Shown: positions 25,283-33,374 of the stretch, in pieces
How the letters are laid out: each line of letters begins with the position of its first letter
How positions within the stretch are numbered: the first letter of the stretch is position 1
Assembly: GCA_021789555.1 (NCBI GenBank)
Contig: JAJYJK010000007.1
Span: 17,412-81,411, forward strand
Length of the DNA: 64,000 nt
Reading direction: 5' to 3'
From: Nitrospirota bacterium
Lineage (GTDB): Bacteria; Nitrospirota; Thermodesulfovibrionia; Thermodesulfovibrionales; JdFR-88
Notes under the pieces: model-generated
Database searches by the model: none
The model's input: the letters and a program-made list of their open reading frames with translations, nothing else
What the model was told of the DNA's origin: nothing
Position numbers and translations under genes: made by a program

Positions 25283-26262
25283 CCCCGAATAGCGATACAG
25301 GCGGCGCGGGGGGCAAGAAGGCCCCCACCCTGCCGGGCGCGCTGAAAAAAGCCCTCCTTTTAGTCCTGAAATTCTCCGTAAGCGGCACTCTGCTTTACCT
25401 GGTGCTGCGGCGGGCCGGGGTGCAAAACGTCGTCCACGCGATAAGGGGGATAAACCCGGCCTTCTTTCTTGCCGCCGTGGCGCTCTACTTTGCGGGGACC
25501 TTCGTTTCCTCGATCCGGTGGCGCCTGTTCGTGAAATCCGGGATGCCGCTTCGCAAATTCTTCACCCTCTATCTGCTGGGCTCCTTTTTCAGCACGTTTC
25601 TTCCGGGGCTGGTGGGGGGGGACGCCTTCAAGGGCTATTATCTCTACAAGAAGACGGGCAAGATGGCCGAGGCGATGGCCTCCATCTTCATGGACAGATA
25701 CCTTGGTTTTGTCGCCCTGCTGATTTTGGCCGCGCTGGCATACCCGCTGGGGCTGCCCTACCTGCGTACGGTCTCCTTGCCGGCCCCGGGCGGGCACACG
25801 GCCCACCTGGGGCTTGCATGGTTTCTCCCCCTTGTCCTGCTCGCGTTTCTGGTGTTCAGCCTCGTTTTTTTCAAGCTGAGGCTTTTTGGCAGGATAAGGC
25901 TGCTTGCGGATTTCTACGGATATTTCGACATCTACGGCCGCAGGAGCATCGTAAACGGGGTGCTGCTGTCATTCGGCGTGCAGGCCCTTGCCATCGCCGC
26001 CGTTTACACGCTTTCAAGGGGGCTCGGGATGGAGGTCTCCCTCCCGCTTTTCTTCATCTTCGTGCCGCTCATAACCACATTCGCCGCAGTCCCGGTCTCG
26101 ATATCCGGCATCGGCATAAGGGAGGCGTCCTTCGTGCTGCTGTTTGGCTCCGTCGGGATAGCCCCCCGCACGGCCACCGCCCTTTCATTTGCGTGGTTTC
26201 TGTCCTCCGCCGTGGCCTCCCTGAGCGGGTTATACGAATACCTGAAGCTTAAAAGGGGCTAA
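25279..26262 (+). CDS. UPF0104 / lysylphosphatidylglycerol synthase-type membrane protein
   Basis: 327 residues, eight or so transmembrane helices. FLPGLVGGDAFKGYYLYKKTGKMAEAMASIFMDRYLG is the conserved centre of the UPF0104 family. SGIGIREASFVLLF near the end is another mark. The family contains the membrane half of MprF and AglD-like proteins, which act as flippases or lipid-handling partners. A GTG start overlaps the GT2 stop. Its place in the cassette suggests it moves the lipid-linked sugar across the membrane; this is inference. Confidence 0.85.
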   Translation: MTPNSDTGGAGGKKAPTLPGALKKALLLVLKFSVSGTLLYLVLRRAGVQNVVHAIRGINPAFFLAAVALYFAGTFVSSIRWRLFVKSGMPLRKFFTLYLLGSFFSTFLPGLVGGDAFKGYYLYKKTGKMAEAMASIFMDRYLGFVALLILAALAYPLGLPYLRTVSLPAPGGHTAHLGLAWFLPLVLLAFLVFSLVFFKLRLFGRIRLLADFYGYFDIYGRRSIVNGVLLSFGVQALAIAAVYTLSRGLGMEVSLPLFFIFVPLITTFAAVPVSISGIGIREASFVLLFGSVGIAPRTATALSFAWFLSSAVASLSGLYEYLKLKRG

Positions 26263-26340
26263 GAGGTCCTTCTTGCCTTTCATTCGGCACCTTTCATTCG
26301 GCATCTTGACGCTTTGCCTTCATAATGGTACAGTAGGAAC

Positions 26341-26571
26341 ATGAAAACGGCTAAAAAATCAACGATTTATTTTGACGCTCAGATCCATAGGGCCCTTCGT
26401 TTAAAGGCTGCCGAGACTGACAGGACTGTCTCTGATATTGTCAATGACGCAGTCAGGATCAGTCTGGCGGAGGATGCGGAGGATATCGCTGCATTTGAGG
26501 AAAGGGCGCATGAGCCCAACTTGTCATTTGAGGCGGCCCTCAAGGATCTGAAAAGGCGTGGGAAATTATAA
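26341..26571 (+). CDS. Ribbon-helix-helix antitoxin of a RelE-type pair
   Basis: 76 residues. KKSTIYFDAQIHRALRLKAAETDRTVSDIVNDAVRISL is a strand-helix-helix of the RHH fold; the acidic tail would bind the toxin. AGGA lies five bases before the ATG. Two direct copies of CCTTTCATTCGGCA (about 26277-26304) lie upstream. The base composition is lower in GC than in the flanking operons, which fits an acquired module. Confidence 0.85.
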   Translation: MKTAKKSTIYFDAQIHRALRLKAAETDRTVSDIVNDAVRISLAEDAEDIAAFEERAHEPNLSFEAALKDLKRRGKL

Positions 26572-26815
26572 TATCTCTATAAAGCCCTCGGCGGTCAAAG
26601 AAATTGAAGGTATTCCCAAAAAAGATCGCCTGCGGATTGTCCGGAACATTAAGGGATTGGCGTCTAACCCCCGTCCTCCTGGATGTGAAAAGCTTACAGG
26701 AGGAGATAAGTACAGAATACGCCGGGGAGACTACCGGATAGTATATTCCGTTTCCGACAGGGAATTAATCATTGTTGTGGTTAAAGTCGGCCATAGGCGG
26801 AATGTTTACAACTAA
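26558..26815 (+). CDS. RelE/ParE-superfamily toxin
   Basis: 85 residues. YNISIKPSAVKEIEGIPKKDRLRIVRNIKGLASNPRPPGCEKL followed by YRIRRGDYRIVYSV and VVKVGHRRNVYN match the RelE fold, with the basic and His/Arg residues used for ribosome-dependent mRNA cleavage. A GTG start lies inside the antitoxin's 3' end (14-base overlap), a normal arrangement. RelE rather than ParE is favoured by the GDYRIVY and KVGHRR motifs. Confidence 0.88.
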   Translation: MGNYNISIKPSAVKEIEGIPKKDRLRIVRNIKGLASNPRPPGCEKLTGGDKYRIRRGDYRIVYSVSDRELIIVVVKVGHRRNVYN

Positions 26816-26884
26816 CCGGGGAATCGTCTCTTCTGAATACTCTTTGGAGGCCGGAATTCGCCGAGAGGCATTCGGAAGCTGCAC

Positions 26885-27820
26885 TTATACAGTTGGCTGC
26901 AAAAACCCATACGGCGGGCACTTGGCGCAGACACTGGCGAAAAGCGAGGTCGAAAGATAGCGGTCTCCCCTGTCGGGCAGTATCACGACGATTGTGCCTT
27001 CGCTTAGTTCCCGCGCAAGCCCTAGGGCCGCGAAGAACGCCGCCCCGCTTGACATGCCCACGAAAAGCCCTTCCTCGAGCGCAAGGAGCCTGGAGGCGGC
27101 AAAGGCGTCATCGTCACCCACGTTGATTTTTTCATCGAGCGCCCCGGGGTCGTAGATGCCTGGCACAATGGATTCGGTCATGTTCTTGAGCCCCTGTATC
27201 CTGTGGCCCAGATGGGGCTCGACCCCGATGACCTTTATGTCCTTCCGAAACTCCTTGAGCCTCCTGCCCGCGCCCATGATGGTGCCCGTGGTGCCCATGC
27301 CGGCCACGAAGTGCGTGACGGCCCCGCGGGTCTGCTCTATGACCTCCGTGCCGGTCGTCTCGTAATGGGCAAGGATGTTCGCCCGGTTATTGAACTGGTC
27401 CGGCATGAAGTAGGCCCCCGGGAATTCGGCCATTATCTTCCGGGCGAGCCTGATGGCGCCGTCCGTCCCTTCCTCCGGCGGGCTGATGACAAGCTCCGCG
27501 CCCAGGGCCTCAAGCGTCCTTCGGCGCTCCATGCTCACGCAGGCGGGCATCACGAGCTTCACCTTGTAACCCTTGGCGGCCCCGACCATGGCAAGCCCGA
27601 TGCCGGTGTTGCCGCTCGTGGCCTCCAGTATCGTGCTGCCCCTCTGGAGCCTGCCCTCCGCCTCGGCGGCCTGTATCATGTAGAGGGCAATCCGGTCCTT
27701 CACCGAGCCGCCGGGGTTCGCCCCTTCGAGCTTGGCAAAGAGTTTCACGCCTTTGGGGTTAAGGTTTAGATTCTCGATTAAGACAAGCGGTGTCCTGCCT
27801 ATGGAATCCAGAACGCTCAT
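26885..27820 (-). CDS. cysM: Cysteine synthase (O-acetylserine sulfhydrylase, CysM/CysK family)
   Basis: PLP enzyme making cysteine from O-acetylserine (or phosphoserine) and sulfide or thiosulfate. 311 residues. PLP lysine in NPGGSVKDRIA, the TSGNTGIGLA substrate loop, GMGTTGTIMGAG phosphate cradle and GMSSGAAFFAA are complete. The C-terminus carries a C-x2-C pair (CAKCPPYG), seen in some anaerobe homologues. CysM rather than CysK is a guess from the short loop. No Shine-Dalgarno site. A working cysteine enzyme here contrasts with the PLP-less IscS-like protein 9 kb away. Confidence 0.92.
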   Translation of the reverse strand: MSVLDSIGRTPLVLIENLNLNPKGVKLFAKLEGANPGGSVKDRIALYMIQAAEAEGRLQRGSTILEATSGNTGIGLAMVGAAKGYKVKLVMPACVSMERRRTLEALGAELVISPPEEGTDGAIRLARKIMAEFPGAYFMPDQFNNRANILAHYETTGTEVIEQTRGAVTHFVAGMGTTGTIMGAGRRLKEFRKDIKVIGVEPHLGHRIQGLKNMTESIVPGIYDPGALDEKINVGDDDAFAASRLLALEEGLFVGMSSGAAFFAALGLARELSEGTIVVILPDRGDRYLSTSLFASVCAKCPPYGFLQPTV

Positions 27821-27896
27821 GACAGTGATAACAATAATAACATAAGAACGGATTTCCCACCCACCCGCCCTTTATATGTATGGGGGCTTTGCGCCC

Positions 27897-27953
27897 GCTC
27901 CCTCATCACGGCAAAGACCAGGCTAATATCTGCCTGGCCTTGAGAGAGGGAGC
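27897..27953 (+). other. Structured intergenic element upstream of mnmA
   Basis: A two-level inverted repeat: outer arms GCTCCCTC (27897-27904) and GAGGGAGC (27946-27953), inner arms CCAGGC (27918-27923) and GCCTGG (27932-27937) around an eight-base loop. It lies between the divergent cysM and mnmA genes. No poly-T follows on the plus strand. It could be a leader structure for mnmA or a remnant repeat. Confidence 0.5.
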
Positions 27954-28011
27954 AGGCGGACAGACCGCGCGCCGATGGAAAAGACAAACGGATAGTTTGT
28001 TAATATAAGAC

Positions 28012-29136
28012 ATGGCGAAGAGAGTCGTAGTCGGCATGTCCGGCGGGGTCGACTCCTCGGTGGCGGCCCTCCTGCTTAAAAACCGGGGGTTCGAGGTGGA
28101 GGGTTTAAGCCTGCTCATGTTCGAGACCAGAGGAGGCGGGCAGCAGGACCCGCGCTCCTGCTGCTCGCTTGAGAGCGTGGCGGATGCGGCCCGCACGGCC
28201 CGTATCATCGGCATACCGCACCGGGTAATTGACTGCCGCGACATCTTCATCGGAAAGGTAATCGAGCCCTTTGCCCTGGCCTACTCAAACGGGCTTACGC
28301 CGAACCCCTGCATCCTCTGCAACCGGCATGTAAAGATCCCCCTGCTTCTCGAGGCGGCAAATGAAAGAGGCGCGGAGTTTATCGCCACCGGCCACTACGC
28401 CCGCATGCGGCAGCATGGAGAGGGGCCGGAACTGATGTCGGCCCTCGATGAGAAAAAAGACCAGTCATACGTCCTCTACGCGCAGAAAAAAGAGGAGCTG
28501 CAAAGGCTGTTGCTGCCCCTTGGCGATCTGGGCAAGCAGGATGTCCGTAAGCTGGCCGGAGAGGCGGGGCTCCCCGTCTTCAACCGGCCCGAGAGCCAGG
28601 AGATATGCTTTGTCCAGGGGAAGGACTACCTGGGCATGGTGAGGGCGCTTGTGCCCGGCTCCCTGGCGGAAGGACCCATCCTGGACGGCGACGGCAAGCA
28701 GATCGGCGCCCACAGCGGCATTTCCGGCTATACTATAGGGCAGAGAAAAGGACTGGGCGGCAACAGGAGGAAACCCGGCGGACGGGATCCCAATCCCCTT
28801 TACGTCTACCGTATAGACGCCTCCAGAAACGCCATTTACGCCGGCCCGAAGGAGAAGGCGTTCGTGAAAACTATAGAGGCGGAGGGGGTCAACTGGCTAC
28901 TGCCCGGCCATCGGGAAATGCAGGAGTTCGAGGCCGGTGTGAAGGTGCGCTCCATGATGAGGCCCGCGCGGGCAAGGGTATATCCCCTTGGGGCAAACGA
29001 AAACGCCCGGATAGAATTTCAAGGGCCGCAGTGGGCGCCGGCCCCTGGGCAAAGCGCGGTCTTTTATGACGGGCGAAGCGTAATAGGCGGGGGCGTCATA
29101 AAGCCGTGGCAATCCGATGAGAAAGGGGTCTCATAG
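28012..29136 (+). CDS. mnmA: tRNA-specific 2-thiouridylase
   Basis: Puts the 2-thio group on U34 of Lys, Glu and Gln tRNAs, using ATP and a persulfide relay. 374 residues. PP-loop GMSGGVDSS (8-16), TPNPCILCNRHVKI with C103 and SQEICFV with C199 (the catalytic disulfide pair), GHYAR, DQSYVLY and YTIGQRKGL are all present. The sulfur must come from a real desulfurase elsewhere. TAATAT sits five bases before the ATG with no Shine-Dalgarno site, so it may be leaderless. mog and ccdA follow closely. Confidence 0.96.
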   Translation: MAKRVVVGMSGGVDSSVAALLLKNRGFEVEGLSLLMFETRGGGQQDPRSCCSLESVADAARTARIIGIPHRVIDCRDIFIGKVIEPFALAYSNGLTPNPCILCNRHVKIPLLLEAANERGAEFIATGHYARMRQHGEGPELMSALDEKKDQSYVLYAQKKEELQRLLLPLGDLGKQDVRKLAGEAGLPVFNRPESQEICFVQGKDYLGMVRALVPGSLAEGPILDGDGKQIGAHSGISGYTIGQRKGLGGNRRKPGGRDPNPLYVYRIDASRNAIYAGPKEKAFVKTIEAEGVNWLLPGHREMQEFEAGVKVRSMMRPARARVYPLGANENARIEFQGPQWAPAPGQSAVFYDGRSVIGGGVIKPWQSDEKGVS

Positions 29137-29670
29137 ATGGCCGAAGACGGGGGGACGGGTCAGGCAGGGCGACCCGGCGATAACGCTTTGATAAGGGCCG
29201 CCGTCATAACCTTAAGCGACAAAGGCGCCAAGGGCCTGCGGACCGACGAGAGCGGCCCGCTCATCAGGGAGCTCTTAGCGCCGATTGGCGTCCAGGTGCT
29301 CCACTACGAGATGATACCGGATGAGTTTTTGACCCTGAAGGAGAGACTTCTCAGCCACTGTCGCCTCGTTGACCTCATAGTCACCACCGGCAGCACGGGG
29401 CTTGGCCCCAGGGACATCGCCCCCGAGGCGACGGCCGCCGTCATTGAAAGAGAGGTGCCGGGCATCGCCGAGGCGATGAGGGCCCACGGGTTGAAGGTCA
29501 CCCGGCGGGCGATGCTCTCCAGGGGGATTGCCGGGACCAGGGGGAAATGTCTTATAATAAATCTGCCCGGCAGCCCGAAGGCCGTCCGGGAGTGCCTCGA
29601 GGCGATAATCGAGGCGATACCACATGCGGTAAGCATGATAAAGGGCCCCGAGGAGGACTGCGCGAGATGA
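29137..29670 (+). CDS. mog: Molybdopterin adenylyltransferase (MogA/MoaB family)
   Basis: Activates molybdopterin with AMP before molybdenum insertion. 177 residues. VITLSDKGAKGLRTDESGP, VTTGSTGLGPRDIAPEAT and NLPGSPKAVRECLEAI are the conserved loops of the family. The ATG follows directly after the mnmA stop and its own end overlaps ccdA (ATGA). Molybdenum cofactor synthesis fits a respiratory organism, though no molybdoenzyme is in the window. Confidence 0.92.
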   Translation: MAEDGGTGQAGRPGDNALIRAAVITLSDKGAKGLRTDESGPLIRELLAPIGVQVLHYEMIPDEFLTLKERLLSHCRLVDLIVTTGSTGLGPRDIAPEATAAVIEREVPGIAEAMRAHGLKVTRRAMLSRGIAGTRGKCLIINLPGSPKAVRECLEAIIEAIPHAVSMIKGPEEDCAR

Positions 29671-30410
29671 GCGACGTATCATTCCCACTTGCCTTCGCGG
29701 CCGGTCTGCTCTCCTTTGTTTCCCCGTGCGTCCTGCCGCTTGTGCCCTCCTACGTGTCGTTTATAACCGGCCTGTCCTTCGAAAACCTGACCGCGGCGTC
29801 AGCCGAGGAAAGGGCCGACATCAGGCGGCTCACGATGAAAAACTCCGCCGCATTCGTCTTGGGTTTCTCGAGCATATTCATCGGGCTTGGCGCCTCGTCC
29901 TCCGTCATCGGGCAGTGGTTCTTCCATTATCAAAACACAATCCGCATCGCGGGCGGCGTCCTCATAATAATATTCGGGCTCTTCATCTCGGGCATCCTGA
30001 AGCTGAATTTCCTCATGCGGGAAAGAAAGCTCCACCTCCGCGGCCGCCCCGCCGGTTACATCGGCGCATATCTCATAGGCATGACGTTCGCCGCGGGATG
30101 GACCCCCTGCATAGGGCCCATACTGGGCAGCATCCTGCTGGTGGCCACCACCAAGGGCTCCGCCCTCTACGGGCTGAAACTGCTTTCAGTCTATTCGCTC
30201 GGCCTCGCGCTGCCTTTTCTCGCCGCCGCCCTCGCAATGAACAGTTTTTTAAGCTACTCAAAACACATAATGAAATACATGAGGGTCGTGATGCTCATCA
30301 GCGGCCTGATACTGACCGTATTTGGAGTGCTGCTGCTGACAAACAAGGTGAGGGGGCTTTCGGGGCTTGTAAGCGGGTTCGGCATAAACGCGGACAAGCT
30401 CTTCAAGTAG
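29667..30410 (+). CDS. ccdA: Cytochrome c biogenesis protein CcdA (DsbD transmembrane type)
   Basis: Carries reducing equivalents across the inner membrane so that apocytochrome c cysteines can accept haem. 247 residues, six transmembrane helices. The paired cysteines are in SFVSPCVLPLVPSY (helix 1) and GWTPCIGPILGS (helix 4). The ATG at 29667 overlaps the mog stop (ATGA). A tetrahaem cytochrome gene follows about 215 bases later, a fitting client. Confidence 0.94.
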   Translation: MSDVSFPLAFAAGLLSFVSPCVLPLVPSYVSFITGLSFENLTAASAEERADIRRLTMKNSAAFVLGFSSIFIGLGASSSVIGQWFFHYQNTIRIAGGVLIIIFGLFISGILKLNFLMRERKLHLRGRPAGYIGAYLIGMTFAAGWTPCIGPILGSILLVATTKGSALYGLKLLSVYSLGLALPFLAAALAMNSFLSYSKHIMKYMRVVMLISGLILTVFGVLLLTNKVRGLSGLVSGFGINADKLFK

Positions 30411-30624
30411 ACGCCCCGTTTCCCGCCGGTCCGGGATCCCCCGGCATGAGACCTTGAGATTACCTCATACAATTAAAGGCATTGTTTACAATTTGAATAT
30501 AATTGTTTCTTTTTTGCAAACAAAAGTTCAAGTTGTAATTTGATTTTTTAATTATTGTTTTTTATAAATTAATAAATAAAATTATGATGACAATTCTTCA
30601 GAGGTAGTGTATACTTGGAGGGTT
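30411..30624 (+). promoter_or_regulatory. AT-rich control region of the cytochrome operon
   Basis: A 214-base stretch, very AT-rich against the GC-rich surroundings. Best promoter: ATGACA (30587-30592), 17 bases, TATACT (30610-30615), placing the RNA start at about 30622, three bases before the cytochrome ATG (30625). GGAGGG (30617-30622) would then hardly be transcribed, so an upstream promoter is also possible. Several TTTACAATTTG-like sequences upstream could bind a regulator. No ORF. Confidence 0.45.
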
Positions 30625-31095
30625 ATGAGCCACGTTTGGAGACCTTTATATGTAGTTCTGGGAATAGTCGCGGCTATCCTGATAGCCAGGTTCTTTGTAG
30701 TGCCTCCCCAGTTCGGCGTTTGGGAGAGGGGCTATATGTACGGCTGGCACAACAAAGCGGCCGAGACATGGTGGGCCAATTTCAGGGTCGGGTACAAGGG
30801 CAGGGAGTACTGCAAGGATTGTCATCCGGACAACTATAACAAGATTATGGCGTCTCCGCACAAAATAATAGAGTGCGAGGACTGCCACGGTCCGGCTATA
30901 GGCCATCCCGACAACCCCCCCAAGCTCGAGATCATCAAAAGCAGGCTTCTGTGCCTGAGATGCCATACGAAGCTGCCCTACCCCACTTCGCTCAGGAGCC
31001 AGCTTCCGGGGTTCCTCAATCCCGATGAGCACAACCCCGGGATTGAGTGCGTAAGCTGCCACGACCCGCACAGTCCCGTGCTTGGAGGCAAATAG
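30625..31095 (+). CDS. Membrane-anchored tetrahaem cytochrome c
   Basis: 156 residues. One N-terminal transmembrane helix (about 8-26) anchors a periplasmic domain with four CxxCH haem sites at 63-67, 84-88, 110-114 and 142-146. Extra histidines (SPHK, GHPDN, DPHSP) can act as distal ligands. It resembles NapC/NrfH- or NrfB-like small cytochromes, not matched to one. GGAGGG lies just before the ATG. It opens an operon with a Tat-exported Fe-S protein and an NrfD-like subunit, so it probably passes electrons between the quinone pool and the periplasm. Confidence 0.9.
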   Translation: MSHVWRPLYVVLGIVAAILIARFFVVPPQFGVWERGYMYGWHNKAAETWWANFRVGYKGREYCKDCHPDNYNKIMASPHKIIECEDCHGPAIGHPDNPPKLEIIKSRLLCLRCHTKLPYPTSLRSQLPGFLNPDEHNPGIECVSCHDPHSPVLGGK

Positions 31096-31102
31096 GAATA
31101 TC

Positions 31103-31876
31103 ATGAGTCTGGAGAGAAGGCAATTTCTGAAGATCATGGGGACCACCGCCGCCGGCGCGGGGATGCTTGGCGCCTTCAGGTTCCTGGAGAAGGGCGAGGC
31201 GACCCAGATACTCGGCTCGGGCAATCCGAATCAGAAGTGGGTTTTCCTCGTAAACACATATAATTGCGTTGGCTGCGGCATGTGCGTGCGTGCCTGCAAG
31301 CTTGAAAACGAGATCCCCTACAACGCGCCCGTTTCGAGGACGTGGGTCGAGCGCTACGTGGAATTGAACAGCGGGAAGGTGCTTGCCGACTCTCCGATGG
31401 CCGCAAGGGACGGCTTTACGGCCGACAACCCGATGGGCAAGACGGTCAACCCGGCCGACATAACGAAGGCCTTCTTTGTCCCGAAGCTCTGCAATCAGTG
31501 CGAAAAGCCGCCATGTGTGCAGAATTGCCCGGTCGGCGCGACGTTTTCAACCAAAGAGGGTATCGTGCTTGTCGACAGGACGTGGTGCATAGGGTGCGGC
31601 TACTGCATAATGTCCTGCCCCTATGGCGTGAGGTTCTTCCACCCGGTCTATCACGTAGCGGAAAAATGCACCTGGTGCTATCACAGGATCACAAAGGGGT
31701 TGAAGCCGGCGTGCGTCTTTGCCTGCCCGTTCGGGGCAAGGCAGATAGGCAACCCCCAGGACCTCAACGACCCCGTCACAAAGACGATAGCCACGCAGAG
31801 AGTTGCGGTACTTAAAGACGAATACGGCACCAAGCCCCAGGTCTTCTACCTCGGGCTTGACAGGATTGTGAGGTAG
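31103..31876 (+). CDS. Tat-exported 4Fe-4S ferredoxin subunit (NrfC/DmsB/PsrB-like)
   Basis: 257 residues. The N-terminus LERRQFLKIMGTTAAGAGML is a twin-arginine signal. Four cysteine groups follow: CVGCGMCVRAC (about 55-65), CNQCEKPPCVQNC, CIGCGYCIMSC and CTWCYHRITKG...CVFAC, enough for four 4Fe-4S clusters. Such subunits sit between a membrane NrfD partner and a catalytic or cytochrome partner. The ATG at 31103 (TAGGAA upstream) is chosen because the Tat motif starts there. The cytochrome gene is seven bases upstream. Confidence 0.93.
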   Translation: MSLERRQFLKIMGTTAAGAGMLGAFRFLEKGEATQILGSGNPNQKWVFLVNTYNCVGCGMCVRACKLENEIPYNAPVSRTWVERYVELNSGKVLADSPMAARDGFTADNPMGKTVNPADITKAFFVPKLCNQCEKPPCVQNCPVGATFSTKEGIVLVDRTWCIGCGYCIMSCPYGVRFFHPVYHVAEKCTWCYHRITKGLKPACVFACPFGARQIGNPQDLNDPVTKTIATQRVAVLKDEYGTKPQVFYLGLDRIVR

Positions 31877-31882
31877 GGGAAA

Positions 31883-33157
31883 ATGCATCAGTGGTACGTA
31901 CACGGACTGGAATGGACACAGAAACAAGGGTTTGTTTATCCAAACGAGTTTATTACCTGGAGCATCCAGATTGTGATGTACCCCTTCTTAACGGGTTTGG
32001 TCGCGGGCGCTTTCGTCCTCAGCTCGCTTTATCACCTCTTCGGGGTGAAGGAATTGAAGGACATGGCCAAGTTCGCCCTCGTCTTCTCGTTCGCGCTCCT
32101 GCTGGGTGCGCCGATCCCGCTTATGCTCCATCTGCAGCAGCCCTTGCGCGGAGTTGAAATCTACATGACCCCGCATTTCACATCGGCCATCTCGGCGTTC
32201 GGAATTGTCTATCTGACTTATGCCCTGATCGTCTGCTCGGAGATATGGTTTCTCTACAGGGCCTTTTTCGTCGGGCGGGCGACGGAGCTGTCCAAAAAAG
32301 AGGGGCTTGGAAGCCTTGCGCTGCGCAATATCTATCGGGTGCTCACGCTGGGCGCAAACGACGTCAGTCCAAAGGCCATCGAAGCGGACCATAAGGCCAT
32401 AAAATTCCTGGCGGGCATAGGCGTTCCGGCGGCCTGCTTCCTGCACGGGTATGCGGGTTTCATATTCGGCTCGGTAAAGGCGAACGCCCTGTGGATGACG
32501 CCGCTCATGCCGGTCATCTTCATAATGAGCGCGATAATATCCGGCATTGCGCTGTGCATGTTCACCTACACCATCGTTATGGAGTGGAAGAAGCATGTGA
32601 CAAAGAAAAGGCTGGCCAGGCATCTCAGGACCGGCGAGACCCTCCAGGAGCTGCGCGGCACCGAGCTGGAGATGATAAGAATAAGCGCCAAGTATCTTAT
32701 GGCTTTCATGATTGCCGCCTTCTCTCTGGAGCTTCTGGACCTCATCTTCAGGGGGTATACAGCCGTGAAGAGCTGGGACATCCTCCGCTCGGTCATATAC
32801 CAGAGGGACTGGGTTGACATATTCATAAAACAGTATCTCTGCGGCTACGTAATTCCTTTCGTACTGCTCCTCTGGCCCGGCCTTACGGTCAGGAGAGCGG
32901 TGCTCGCCACGGTCCTCGTTTTGTTCGGCGTCTACATGATGAGGTGGAACGTGGTCATCGGCGGCCAGGAGTTCTCCCTTACGTTCGCGGGTTTTATGAA
33001 CTATAATATCCCGATAATCCCGCACAACTGGCAGACATACAAGGAAGGCGTCTTTGGCGCTATTACGGTAGGCCTTCTGCCTTTCTTCTTCTTCTACTTC
33101 ATAAACAAGCTCATACCCTCTTTCCCGCCCGTGCACCACGAGGGCAAAACGAAATAG
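31883..33157 (+). CDS. NrfD/PsrC-like quinone-interacting membrane subunit
   Basis: 424 residues with about ten transmembrane helices. The family region (TWSIQIVMYPFLTGLVAGAFVLSSLYHLFG, LLLGAPIPLMLHLQQPLRGVEIYMTPHFTSAIS) is clear. NrfD-type subunits oxidise or reduce menaquinone and exchange electrons with the Fe-S subunit. With the upstream cytochrome and Fe-S protein it forms a three-gene respiratory module that lacks a molybdopterin subunit. A strong terminator follows. Confidence 0.92.
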   Translation: MHQWYVHGLEWTQKQGFVYPNEFITWSIQIVMYPFLTGLVAGAFVLSSLYHLFGVKELKDMAKFALVFSFALLLGAPIPLMLHLQQPLRGVEIYMTPHFTSAISAFGIVYLTYALIVCSEIWFLYRAFFVGRATELSKKEGLGSLALRNIYRVLTLGANDVSPKAIEADHKAIKFLAGIGVPAACFLHGYAGFIFGSVKANALWMTPLMPVIFIMSAIISGIALCMFTYTIVMEWKKHVTKKRLARHLRTGETLQELRGTELEMIRISAKYLMAFMIAAFSLELLDLIFRGYTAVKSWDILRSVIYQRDWVDIFIKQYLCGYVIPFVLLLWPGLTVRRAVLATVLVLFGVYMMRWNVVIGGQEFSLTFAGFMNYNIPIIPHNWQTYKEGVFGAITVGLLPFFFFYFINKLIPSFPPVHHEGKTK

Positions 33158-33171
33158 AATAGGACGATAAA

Positions 33172-33208
33172 TAAAAAAACCCCGGCGCTCACCGCCGGGT
33201 TTTTTTTA
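33172..33208 (+). terminator. Rho-independent terminator after the NrfD-like gene
   Basis: CCCGGCG (33181-33187), five-base loop, CGCCGGG (33193-33199), then eight T; the upstream A-tract would pair with the T-tract, so it could also work on the minus strand. It closes the cytochrome operon. Confidence 0.9.
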
Positions 33209-33265
33209 TTTGCCTCAAAATTCAGACCCCGCGAAAAAAACACGAGGCTGCCCCCCCCTTTTTGC

Positions 33266-33348
33266 TCTACCCCTCATCCCTATCCCCTCTCCCACTGGGA
33301 GAGGGAGGAGTCCCCGCCAAAGGCGGGACGGAGGGTGCGGGGATTCAG
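33266..33348 (+). repeat. Dispersed palindromic repeat, copy 2 (diverged)
   Basis: Contains CCCTCTCCC-ACT-GGGAGAGGG (33285-33305), preceded by CCCCTCATCCCTATC and followed by a second small hairpin CCCCGCC-AAA-GGCGGG. It belongs with the elements at 19250-19288 and 62213-62252, intergenic between a terminator and the UspA gene's 3' end. Confidence 0.65.
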
Positions 33349-33374
33349 AACATTAATGATGCAGTAGTCATTGG

